From NCBI GenBank assembly GCA_001970855.1, contig LSSN01000327.1:7762-25022 (forward strand): a stretch of DNA of 17,261 nt, given 5' to 3'. Below are positions 9,446 through 17,261 of this stretch, one piece after another (position 1 is the first letter of the stretch; each line of letters starts with the position of its first letter). The stretch is from Smittium culicis (Eukaryota > Kickxellomycota > Harpellomycetes > Harpellales > Legeriomycetaceae). The notes beneath the pieces were generated by a model, which was not told the DNA's origin, searched no databases, and saw nothing but the letters and a program-made list of their open reading frames with translations. A program made the translations under genes and the position numbers.

Positions 9446-9702
9446 CTCGGAGTTTTATTGGTACGATAACGATAAAAGAAAATATGCGGTAAAGTATATT
9501 AAAATATAATAAAGTTGGTGCAAGGCATAAAAATACTAATATCCTAATACTAATAAATTCCTCTGCCGGTCTACCAGATGCGTACCTACAGAGAAATGGG
9601 ATCAATCTACCAACTGAAAGATCCACCCAGACATTGCTTCAAGTAAGCAGGATGACTGAATTTACAAGTAGCCATAGGAATAGGCTCGTTCCAACAAAAT
9701 TA
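9446..9702 (+). repeat. 257-bp dispersed repeat, copy A
   Basis: This matches the reverse complement of 15566-15821 at roughly 80 percent by eye, almost without gaps. The best-conserved part runs from GGTGCAAGGCATAAAAA through CCTCTGCCGGTCTACC to CTCGTTCCAACAAAAT. Its + strand has an open frame (stop at 9748-9750) that reads GARHKNTNILILINSSAGLP; the homologous frame in copy B is open too. The opposite strand is also open, in a frame whose wobble positions coincide. Substitutions between copies are spread over all codon positions, so selection on a protein is not shown. The repeat begins 86 nt after the synthetase stop and may overlap its 3' UTR. Confidence 0.85.
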
Positions 9703-9808
9703 CTTGAGCGCATTTTAGAAAAAAATTATATTCACAATAAAAAAGATTAAGCTCATTAAATTTAAAAGATTTCGTCTCAACCCCATAAATTCATTTCTAT
9801 TTCCTCCG

Positions 9809-10003
9809 TTGAAACCTTTCCTCCTTCAACGCTAATAAAAAAGCGATTTTATTGAATATTTTATGATAAAAAATGGGAAAATATTGTTTGTTACTGTTAT
9901 AATATAAGAATATGTTTGAATGAGCATAAAAGCTAAATTATTTTTATTGAGTGGCGTTGGTTATATTTATTAAATCAAAAAAATATTTAATCATGAGAAA
10001 TAG
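9809..10003 (+). mobile_element. Degenerate short TTAA-type element, copy 4 (about 195 bp)
   Basis: The left end reads TTGAAACCTTTCCTCCTTCAA and is followed by AAAAAAGCGATTTTATTG. The right end contains GGCGTTGGTTATATTTATT and decays to CATGAGAAA. Both ends and the total length match the better preserved copy at 15950-16145. The terminal TTAA is mutated, so this is an old copy. It has no coding capacity. Confidence 0.5.
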
Positions 10004-11261
10004 TTTTTCATATTTGAAAGCTTTAAACAATTTTGGAATTTTATGAATTAAATAATAATACTTTAGTTGTAAGTTAAATTTCTTAAATATTTTTTTAATG
10101 GCAATCATCGGCATTAAATTTCACGATCAAGATAGAATTTATGTTAAACAGCTAATATATATATAAAGTTTAATATAAATACTTATTAATTTAATTTCTT
10201 GTACATCACTTTCACGTTGAACGATTTTTAAAAATACGAGTTTATCGATTATTTTTTTTATTAGAAGGTTATTATTGAAAGAAAATTTTTTGTAAAACAG
10301 TAGTTTAATGATTTTCAAAATTAAAATGATATTATGGAAGACAATTTTCTATATTGCAAAGCTATATTATATTTTATTACCAATGAATGGTTTAATTAGA
10401 TTGATTCAATATATATAAATAGATACTACCAAATTCATTGTAAAATTTTATTGATTTTTTTTATTAAACTGTCATAATATTTTTTTAAATGATGAATGAT
10501 TTAGTTATAATTCTCATTGCATTAGCTAATAAAAAAGCCATTTGAAATTAACAGTTTAAAATTTGTATTCATTCAAATATTTGTTTATCGTTTACTATAT
10601 TTTTATTACAAAATTAAAATGAAATAAAATAATCAATTATGTTAAGTCTAAAGTGGTATAACATATCTTTATTACGCTCAGTATTTGGATAGTCATTAAT
10701 TATACTGATAATTTTTGTACTTGTTTGATTTTTCAAGTTAATGACTGTGATTGTGTTTGTTTCAGTTACAGATATATAAGCTATATTTTGTATACACCTA
10801 AAAAAATTGAGTATATCTATAAATATGATTAAAATGAATTGATTAATGTTTTTTAAATTATGTAAATACATAAAATGGAGGCGAAGAAATCAAGATGCTA
10901 AGAAAAGAAATAGAAAATTGATTGATATAGTGTTGTAAGTGTTAAAATATTTGAGTTCAATTCGATCAAAAAAATGGAGTAGGCTACGAAATTGAGGAAA
11001 TAAGACTTCATTTGATTCAAGTATCGAAAAATTATGATATTTCAATGATTTAGTACTTTTAGAAAATCTATTGATAAGTCAAATATTTTGGTTGTTAATT
11101 TAGTATAGACTATAGATTGTACTTATATAATTATAAAAAAAAAAATTTTCCGCGTCACGAAATTAGTTACATAAATTAATGTTGCATCTTTTAAAATCAA
11201 ACGAAGAATTTATAAATTCTATTTAAAACACCTATACCTTTGATTTGAGATTATTTCAGCT
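10004..11261. other. AT-rich non-coding stretch
   Basis: No intact gene is seen. On the minus strand there is an exon-like stretch with beta-propeller-like wording (10614-10797), preceded by a tiny ORF with a signal-peptide-like N-terminus (10898-11011). Both are listed in Part 2. The remainder is A/T runs without clear repeats. Confidence 0.6.
10614..10797 (-). pseudogene. Possible exon relic with YVTN-like beta-propeller wording
   Basis: On the minus strand, a CAATTTTTTTAG acceptor-like sequence is followed by an open frame to a TAA. It contains IAYISVTETNTITVINLKN and then ISIINDYPNT. The pattern of a short beta strand, T-x-T-N, V-I-N-L and a turn resembles one repeat of YVTN/lactonase-type beta-propellers. 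The frame also extends upstream to an ATG at 10871, but the part before the acceptor looks intronic. One repeat alone cannot make a domain, so if real this is a relic or a terminal exon of a broken gene. Chance is a serious alternative. Confidence 0.25.
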
Positions 11262-11330
11262 GTAATTTTTGAGCTTCCTGTTGAGAAATTAATTGCTATT
11301 GCTAAAAAGCGACTTTTTATTATTATTTAT
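11262..11330 (+). mobile_element. Left-end fragment of a TTAA-type element
   Basis: GCTAAAAAGCGACTTTTTATT resembles the interior left part of the copies at 9809 (AAAAAAGCGATTTTATTG) and 15950 (AAAAAGTCGCTTTTTTG). No matching right end is present before the next element at 11391, so this appears truncated. Confidence 0.35.
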
Positions 11331-11390
11331 AAATATGTAATTAAAACGGTGATGATAAATAAATAGGTTTTTGAAATTTTTAGTAATAAT

Positions 11391-11856
11391 TTAACCCATT
11401 CCGGGGCCAACACTATTGATCTATAATAAAAATCAAATTAGATAAGACTATTTATAATCATCTATTTAGTTCAAAAAAATCCAACCACCCTTGGAAGAGT
11501 TAATAAATGTAAAAATAAAGTATTCAGGAAAAAAAGGTGACCAAAACATGGGAATTGGTATTTGGGGGTTAAATATAGGAGATCATTTGGAGAGGCGGAG
11601 CTTTTATGTTCAAATTTTTCCTACACGTCATCTTGTATTTAATTTTTCTATCAGAATAGATAGTATCGCTGATTAATTATCTTATTTAACCAATATCTTT
11701 ATTTAATTCACATAAGCAAATGTAATTCTAAATAAAAAAAGTTTCGCTTCACCCAAAAATATTCAATATATATCTCGGAATTATAATATATTTATTGAAT
11801 GCAGTTGGCTATATTTGGTAGACCAAAAATAGCCTACTACCCGTGAAAGAAGTAAA
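11391..11856 (+). mobile_element. Short TTAA-type element, copy 2 (about 466 bp)
   Basis: The left end begins TTAACCCATTCCGGGGCCAA. The right end includes GTTGGCTATATTTGGTAGACC, then CAAAAATAGCCTAC, and ends CCCGTGAAAG with a mutated TAAA in place of TTAA. About 65 bp of the right end, from TCTCGGAATTATAATATA onward, matches the right ends of the copies ending at 12335 and 16145. The interior is unrelated and encodes no credible protein. Pairing of this left end with this right end is inferred from position. Confidence 0.6.
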
Positions 11857-11921
11857 AGAATCAGCAACACTGTATTTCTCAATCGTCGAACAAAAAAAAA
11901 TCGCATATATCAAAAAATGAT

Positions 11922-12335
11922 TTAACCCTTTGACGGGCGGTAGACTGTTTTTGACCTACAAAATTTATCCAACTATGTCAAGTAAAATATTTTAATTCCC
12001 ACGCCTTAATAATTATTATTTTATTGTATTTTTAAAACAAATGATAATTATACTTATAAATCATTACCGAATCAATAAATTAGTATTTTTTAAGATTTTT
12101 GGACGGGAAAGGATTTAAACAATTTAATTCCGAGAACTTAAACCTTTACTGTTCATCAAGCTTTAAAAAAATTAAATATTTTGATTCGTTGAGTATTTAT
12201 AAGCATATTTAACTTTTGCTGGTATTATAATTTTAACCAATATTTCTTGAGGCCTCGGGATTGATATATTTTAATTGAACAAAATTAGATAAATTTGGTA
12301 GATCAAAAATAGTCTACCGCCCGTGTGAGGGTAAA
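11922..12335 (+). mobile_element. Short TTAA-type element with long terminal inverted repeats, copy 1 (414 bp)
   Basis: The left end is TTAA followed by CCCTTTGACGGGCGGTAGAC and TGTTTTTGACCTACAAAATT. The right end, read inwards, is CCCTCACACGGGCGGTAGAC and TATTTTTGATCTACCAAATT. The inverted match is strong over about 45 bp and extends more weakly to about 85 bp, as far as TTTTAATTCCCACGCC on the left. TTAA boundaries plus a CCCTTT terminus are what piggyBac-superfamily elements show. The right TTAA is mutated to TAAA. There is no transposase, so it is a MITE-like passenger. Confidence 0.75.
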
Positions 12336-15252
12336 AAATATTAGTATATTATTGAGTAACAAAAAATAATAAACTTGCTGATAATTATAAACGAATATTA
12401 AAATTTATTTTTTGAAAGTGTGTTGAACAAGAAAGAGCTAAATTATTTTTATTGCATGTCAAATTTTCGCTATTATCGAGGGTTACCTTTAGAAATAGAA
12501 TTATAGTGTAATTAAATCAATATAATAGATGAGAAAAAAGAACTGATCTTTCATAAAAATTTATAATAAATAAGCAAGTCCTTATTTAAAAAAAAATTGC
12601 TAGGATTTGATCGATGTTTCAAATACACTAAAAAGTATCTTTTTTGATAGGGTGATCTTTAAATAATTATAGATATTTTAAATCTTGGTAGATATATTTA
12701 TCAATGACAAATAATTTTTATAAATTAAGATAGGATTATTATGATTTTAAATCAAAAATATAAAAATATAAAAATGCAAGCAATTACTCTTGTCGATATA
12801 ATTAATTTTGTAAAAATTACTTTTAACGATATATTTTATAGGAATAATTATTTTTAAATCAACAAATAAGAATTATTATAATATAATACCTAATAAATAT
12901 ATTTAAAATAGTCATAAGATAAAAATATTTACTAAATATTTTATAAAAATGAAAAAATGATTATTGAGTACAGGTATTATGATTTTTTTTGTTTAAATCT
13001 AGTAAAGTTCTTTCGATATTTTTGAGTGCTTGATAAATTTTAGTACATCTACTGTTATATTTTTCACATATTATTGTTAAAGAATAAAGATTTCAAACAA
13101 TATTTACTGATATAATTTGAATGACTAATATCATTAGTACTATAGAGTGGATAAAATAAATGATAATAATTCTCAAGCCTGTGATTTTTTATAAGAATAA
13201 TTGAATATTTGGCGCAATACCTTTATGATTTTTTAAAAAAATAATAAAATAGAGCTGTAGTATACATATAAATTCAACGAATATATGTTCAATTTGTGGA
13301 ACATATTTTAATAGAATCAAAATTGAGTTTTATGCATGGTAAGTGGAGGGGTTGAATTTTCTCAAATTTTTTTAAATTATGATGGAAAAAAAGCTTTTGA
13401 GTGCCAAGATAGCTTTTTTAAACTGGAAACTTCCTGTATGGATGTATCAAATGTCTTTGAAACTCAAAATTCTATGAAATAAAGATGTTTGGAGTGTTTG
13501 AAAATTTATTTTTTAATAGAATAAATAAAGGTTATAATTTTTTTAATGGTCAAAAAATTTTTTGGTCTTCCTATTATCTGGGTCTATGGGCAGTCAAAAA
13601 ATCAGAAAAATATAATGAGTTACTAATAAATTTTGAAATATGAATTATCAAATACAATTTAGCTAAAATTTGTTAACTTGAAACAATCAAATTTGAATAG
13701 CTAATTTTACTAAATATATATATAAAATACGTTTTGCATCGAAATTAGTGTGGCTTATATTGTTAAGCTTAATTTAATTGCCTTTTATTGTATTTATCAC
13801 CACAACATTCAATTATTACATCGTCGTTATCTAATGAAAGCAAATTATTTGAATACTTATTGGCGTGTGAATACTATTTTTCAGCTTGAATAAAAGTATC
13901 AAATATTAGTATATGATTTAAAATCAAATTTTTCATATAATAAACATTTTAACCTATAATTTTTCTAGAAAATAGTTTTTATTAACCAGCGAAAATATCC
14001 ATTTTTTCACTTTTTTTAATTAATTTAGACAAAATTCTTTATATTATGTCCAAATGTCCGTTATGACAATCATAATAAACGATGTTTAAACTATGGTTTA
14101 TTTATATAAATTTTTATCCGAAGCGAAAATATATTTTATGACCTAAAATGTATTAAATGAATGCCAAATATTAAATTATAAAGATAATATATGCATAAAA
14201 GAAAACAGGAATAATAAAAAACTATTAGTGTTGATAATTAGTTCATAATTCCAATAATGTAATTTTTAAAATTTAAATCCAATTTATAATTTAAATCATA
14301 TAAAATTTTAATTCATTTTGAAAAAAATAGTTATTTTATGGTTATCCAAATTTTTTATTATTACGTCTAACAATCGTTTATTTTAACTTTTCTATAACGT
14401 TGAATTTTAATATTAAATTTAATTATAATTAAAAAATAATCATTTTAAAAATTTTAAAACATTAATTTGACATCGATATGTTTTAATACAATCATTGAAT
14501 CATAAATACTATTAGCCTTTTTTTGTTGAAAAACAGATGAAATTATTTTTATTTTTTTTTTTGAACAAAGATGAATTCTATTCATCAGATTGTTGTTAAA
14601 ATTTTTGAATATGTCACTGGTGATTTAATCTACCTGAAAAATAAGATTTTACAGATAAATTTGGTTCTGTTCATTTAGATGATATATGAATAGAAAAGAA
14701 TATAATTTGTTTTATTTTTGTTTAAATTTATAGTAAAATTTAATAAGTAAACATCAACTGAGGATAAGAATTAAGAAAGTTAGCCTTGAAACTTAGTTTA
14801 CATTTTTTTACAAAGTAAGAATAAATTTCAGAACTGTGAAATAATAATAATAATAAATATGAGCATAGAAAATAGTAGTTTAAATGATAGTAATAATAAT
14901 AAATACATTAGTAAACTTACTCTTTGAATTTGCTTTGTATAAAAAAAACTCTTTGTAAACGCGTGTTCCCTGATTTGCAAAAAATTAAAAAAAAATCCCC
15001 CATTTTGATTATATCCACTAAGAATAATTTAGTTCGTTGTATTCTAGTTTGTTAAAAAAAAAACTACGACTTATAAGCTTTATATACGAAAGATTATCAT
15101 CGAAGAATGCACTTTGTTGCAGTTTATTTATGTTAGTTTGGATATTCATCTACTGTTATTATTATTGGCGAAATTAAGGCGTTTCGATTTATCTATTTAT
15201 TCTTTTTAATTGTGAAATTTTAATTTGTTAAAAAAAAGCATCGATTTTACTC
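12336..15252. other. Long AT-rich non-coding stretch
   Basis: About 2.9 kb without an intact gene. AGCTAAATTATTTTTATTG near 12437 repeats sequence at about 9931 and may be a fragment of the TTAA-type family. A 48-codon frame (13336-13482) and a 35-codon frame with F-box-like wording (14571-14678) are open, but neither is a supportable gene. Otherwise only A/T runs are seen. Confidence 0.6.
14571..14678 (+). pseudogene. Possible relic of an F-box-like protein N-terminus (35 codons)
   Basis: The frame starts at ATG 14571 (MNSIHQIVVKIFEYVTGDLI, then YLKNKILQINLV) and stops at TAG 14676. The spacing of I-V-V-K-I-F-E-Y, D-L, L and the final N-L fits the first half of an F-box, the Skp1-binding motif of SCF ubiquitin ligases, which is expanded in many fungi. 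The diagnostic Trp near the motif end is absent and no substrate-binding domain follows. Chance similarity cannot be excluded. Confidence 0.25.
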
Positions 15253-15338
15253 ATTGGCTATAATTTTTTATGCTATTTTATACTCTACAACTCTTTACGC
15301 TAAAAATGACTCCTAATTAAAGAATCTCCCATTTATTG
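15253..15338 (+). repeat. Repeat C, copy 2
   Basis: It aligns with 15838-15925 and 1-70: ATTGGCTATAATTTTTTA, then TTTTATACTCTACAACTCTTT, AAAATGACTCCTA, AGAATCTCCCAT. It lies before the inverted 257-bp repeat, with copy 3 behind it in the same orientation. A partial further start (ATTGGCCATAATTCTCTATG) occurs near 15389. Confidence 0.65.
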
Positions 15339-15399
15339 AATTTATTTTTTAAATTTTCATTTGCTAAGCAAATTAACTAATTAACTAATTGGCCATAAT

Positions 15400-15565
15400 T
15401 CTCTATGTGCAAGCCCAGCATTCGACAGTAATACGGATCTCAGCCATATAGCAGCTTATTGTAGGAGAGCCAGGTCGAACATACCCACATTTGGGTAGGA
15501 GCCTATTTTTTTTAAATCCTATTAGATTTAGGCTCTGAATAGGAGCTCATTGATCTCAACGAATA
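15400..15565. repeat. Moderately GC-rich block adjoining repeat copy B
   Basis: This block is richer in G and C than the surroundings. TATAGCAGCT (15447-15456) and CATACCCAC...GGGTA (15480-15497) are shared with the island at 6301-6361. TACCC/GGGTA forms a short hairpin. Further along, GAGCCTA (15500-15506) and TAGGCTC pair as another inverted repeat. It may be the outer part of the element that includes copy B, but copy A lacks it. Confidence 0.45.
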
Positions 15566-15821
15566 TAATTTTGTTGGAACGAGCATAATTTCATGATTGC
15601 TTGTAACTTCAGTCATCCAGCCTACTTGAAGCAATGCCTGAGCGGATCTTTCGGTCAGTAGACTGATTACATTTCCCTTTAGGTACGCAGCCGGTAGACC
15701 GGCAGAGGAATTTATTAGTATTAGAATATTAGTTTTTTTATGCCTTGCACCGAATTTCTATTTTTGTAGTTTATTTACCGCGTATTTTCTATTAATGTTA
15801 CCTTACAAATAAAATTCCGAG
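15566..15821 (-). repeat. 256-bp dispersed repeat, copy B (inverted relative to copy A)
   Basis: On the minus strand this aligns end to end with 9446-9702. The minus-strand frame is open from after a TAG to a TAA at 15512-15514 and reads GARHKKTNILILINSSAGLP early on, then TERSAQALLQVGWMTEVTSN; copy A keeps most of these residues. On the + strand a frame through DLSVSRLITF and GRPAEEFISIRI is also open. Direct copies of repeat C flank it (15253-15338 and 15838-15925). No known protein family is recognised. Confidence 0.85.
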
Positions 15822-15837
15822 ATTTAAAAAGTAAAAT

Positions 15838-15925
15838 TATTGGTCATGATTTTTTTACTTTAATTTATACACTGTAATACTTGGCACTATAAAATGACAC
15901 CTACATAAATAATCCCTATTTTAGG
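15838..15925 (+). repeat. Repeat C, copy 3
   Basis: It aligns with copies 1 and 2: ATTGGTCATGATTTTTTTA, AATTTATACACTG, CACTATAAAATGAC, CACCTACATAAATAATC. It is located 25 nt upstream of the TTAA-type element at 15950 and directly after copy B of the 257-bp repeat. Confidence 0.65.
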
Positions 15926-15949
15926 ATATTCTTTACGATTACGACGCTT

Positions 15950-16145
15950 TTAACCCTTTCCCTTCCAACACTCTTTGAAAAAGTCGCTTTTTTGATACGT
16001 TTGTGATTTATAGTTATATTTATTATTTGTAGCCATTCAACAATAAGCCAATGATTGAAATATCCATGGAATTATAGTATTTTAATTGAACGCTGTTGGC
16101 TATATCTGGTGGGCCAAAAATAGTCTACTGTCGTGAAAGGGTTAA
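15950..16145 (+). mobile_element. Short TTAA-type element, copy 3 (196 bp), best preserved boundaries
   Basis: The element is bounded by TTAACCCTTTC at the left and GAAAGGGTTAA at the right, a perfect 11-bp inverted terminus including the TTAA target site at both ends. The right subterminal part (ATTTTAATTGAACGCTGTTG, then GGCCAAAAATAGTCTACTGT) matches the right ends of the elements at 11391 and 11922. TTAA target duplication and CCCTTT termini are hallmarks of the piggyBac superfamily. At 196 bp it is non-autonomous and encodes nothing. Confidence 0.75.
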
Positions 16146-17261
16146 GTATAAAGAGTTACAATGTAATAAATTTGATAGTTAATTAGAATCCAATAAAAAT
16201 TATTTGTTATTTTTTTTTGTATGCAATTGTTTTAAAATGAAACAAATCATTAGACAAATCAAAATGTCTATCGAGTTTATATTTAAATAATATAAAATTT
16301 AAAGTGTTAGGGCCAATAATTTAACGCCAAAACAAAGTAGTTCTTTATTCAGAATCTCCCATATCAATTACACATTTTTTTAATTTTTTTTTTTGACAAT
16401 TTGTTCATAACAATCAATTTAAATACACGGTATGCCAATAGAAATTCAACTACAAGATATTTTGTAGTTAAATCACAGCTTCAGAACAAACGACGCTATA
16501 CGAAATCTTGCTTAAATCTACAAGTGTGTAATTGATTCGTTCATCGTATGTTAACACAAGATATCCATCCGCATTACGTTTATCGATGGTCTTTTTATAT
16601 TTTGCTTCCATCAATAATCTAAATATTAGTGCGCATGCATCGGTGGTATTTAAATTTTCAATTGATTGTAGATTTAGCCCATTCTCTATAGAATCTCAAT
16701 TTAATTGGATGGTATTGTACATATCAGTTGGAACAAAAACGTACAATGATAAAAAAAACCAAAACGTTTTTTAGCCTTCAAATTAATAAAAAATGGGTAC
16801 ATATCACTAACAACAGAGGAATGAGTAAAAAATCTACTGAATGTGAACTAGAGTTTACACTAAAACCGAAATTTGGCAAGTAAAAAATAAAGAATACATT
16901 ATACAATAAGGTGTAGCTGTATTTAATATCCTTTGTTTAAAAAAACTACAACTTTTTGATTGCTCTTCTTAAATTACGCTGTATATCTGATTATATATTT
17001 GATATTCGGCCCTTAAACTTCCAATCACCTTAAATATGGTAAATGAGAGACATTGTAATTTAATATAAACAATTCAGTAAATTTGGTAACGGTATTGGAA
17101 ACTTTGTTAATAAAAGAAGACTTTTTTTTTGATAAGGCAATTTATTTGTCCTTGTAAAATAATATGAAAAATAATTTGCTTTCCAATGGAAATTTTGATA
17201 CTTGTGAGGAAGAATCCACACAAACCACAATTATAACAAGTTTTAACAATTATTTTTATTT
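16146..17261. other. AT-rich right end of the window, no intact gene
   Basis: AGAATCTCCCAT near 16350 repeats part of repeat C. A minus-strand open stretch at 16468-16695 is listed separately, and another short minus-strand open stretch lies around 16973-17080 (FKVIGSLRAEYQIYNQIYS). No gene can be assembled across them; several in-frame stops intervene. Confidence 0.55.
16468..16695 (-). pseudogene. Possible C-terminal gene relic, unrecognised product (75 codons plus stop)
   Basis: The minus-strand frame is open from just after a TGA (16698-16696) to a TAA (16470-16468). It includes NTTDACALIFRLLMEAKYKK and NADGYLVLTYDERINYTLVD, ending SKISYSVVCSEAVI. Residue mix and base composition look more coding-like than the surroundings. 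Upstream of the TGA the same frame stays open for about 25 further codons (FVPTDMYNTIQLN), which suggests a once longer frame now broken. There is no initiating ATG except an internal one. I do not recognise the family; chance is possible. Confidence 0.25.

Noticed and set aside
9402..9626. Minus-strand 74-codon frame as a separate gene
   Set aside because: It starts at GTG, falls inside the dispersed 257-bp repeat, and its openness is shared with the opposite strand because wobble positions coincide.
11491..11676. 61-codon + frame as a gene
   Set aside because: It lies inside the 466-bp TTAA-type element, has no recognisable motif, and length is within chance expectation.
13336..13482. 48-codon + frame starting at ATG
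   Set aside because: No motif is recognised, and frames of this length are common by chance in such AT-rich DNA.
15400..15500. tRNA or 5S-type gene around AGGTCGAAC
   Set aside because: Only a partial B-box-like string is present; the rest of the cloverleaf is missing.
11391..16145. An autonomous transposase for the TTAA-type elements
   Set aside because: No open frame of suitable length or DDD-type wording occurs inside or between the elements.
16532..16774. 80-codon + frame as a gene
   Set aside because: It begins with TTG and reads as the antisense of the more coding-like minus-strand stretch.
9361..17261. CRISPR array, tandem satellite or telomeric repeats
   Set aside because: Repeats are dispersed, in mixed orientation and of unequal spacing; no regular unit-spacer pattern and no telomere-like tandem were seen.

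Overview
The window is nuclear DNA from an AT-rich eukaryote with spliced genes, most likely a fungus. Both genes have short introns of 110 to 177 nt with GTAAG- or GTAC-type donors and TTTAG or TACAG acceptors. The polymerase subunit also carries the fungal-type box GDKFSSRHGQKG. An early-diverging lineage is plausible from the very AT-rich flanks and the repeat load, but this placement is inference and no marker fixes the genus.

Two complete protein genes lie on the + strand. The first (809-4773, three exons, 1241 aa) is the second-largest subunit of RNA polymerase I (RPA135/POLR1B). The second (6856-9360, three exons, 728 aa) is an AMP-forming short-chain acyl-CoA synthetase closest to the ACSS3/propionyl-CoA synthetase branch. 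They share no pathway and are separated by about 2.1 kb of AT-rich spacer, so they are independent transcription units.

The 8 kb downstream of the synthetase (9361-17261) holds no intact gene that I can support. It is a graveyard of small repeats. One is a family of short TTAA-bounded elements with CCCTTTC termini resembling non-autonomous piggyBac-type transposons (at about 9809-10003, 11391-11856, 11922-12335 and 15950-16145, plus a fragment near 11262). Another is a 257-bp repeat present twice in inverted orientation (9446-9702 and 15566-15821). A third is an approximately 85-bp repeat C, at the window start and on both sides of the second copy of the 257-bp repeat. A GC-rich island at 6301-6361 shares blocks with 15447-15495.

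Several short open stretches look faintly coding (141-516, 5110-5256, 10614-10797 minus, 14571-14678, 16468-16695 minus). At this base composition, open frames of 40 to 80 codons arise often by chance, so these are listed at low confidence. No rRNA, tRNA, CRISPR array or transposase gene was found. I see no new multi-gene system. The most unusual points are the expanded zinc ribbon of RPA135, a Gly-to-Ala change in the CoA-channel motif of the synthetase, a perfect inverted repeat inside RPA135 intron 1, and the repeat cluster.
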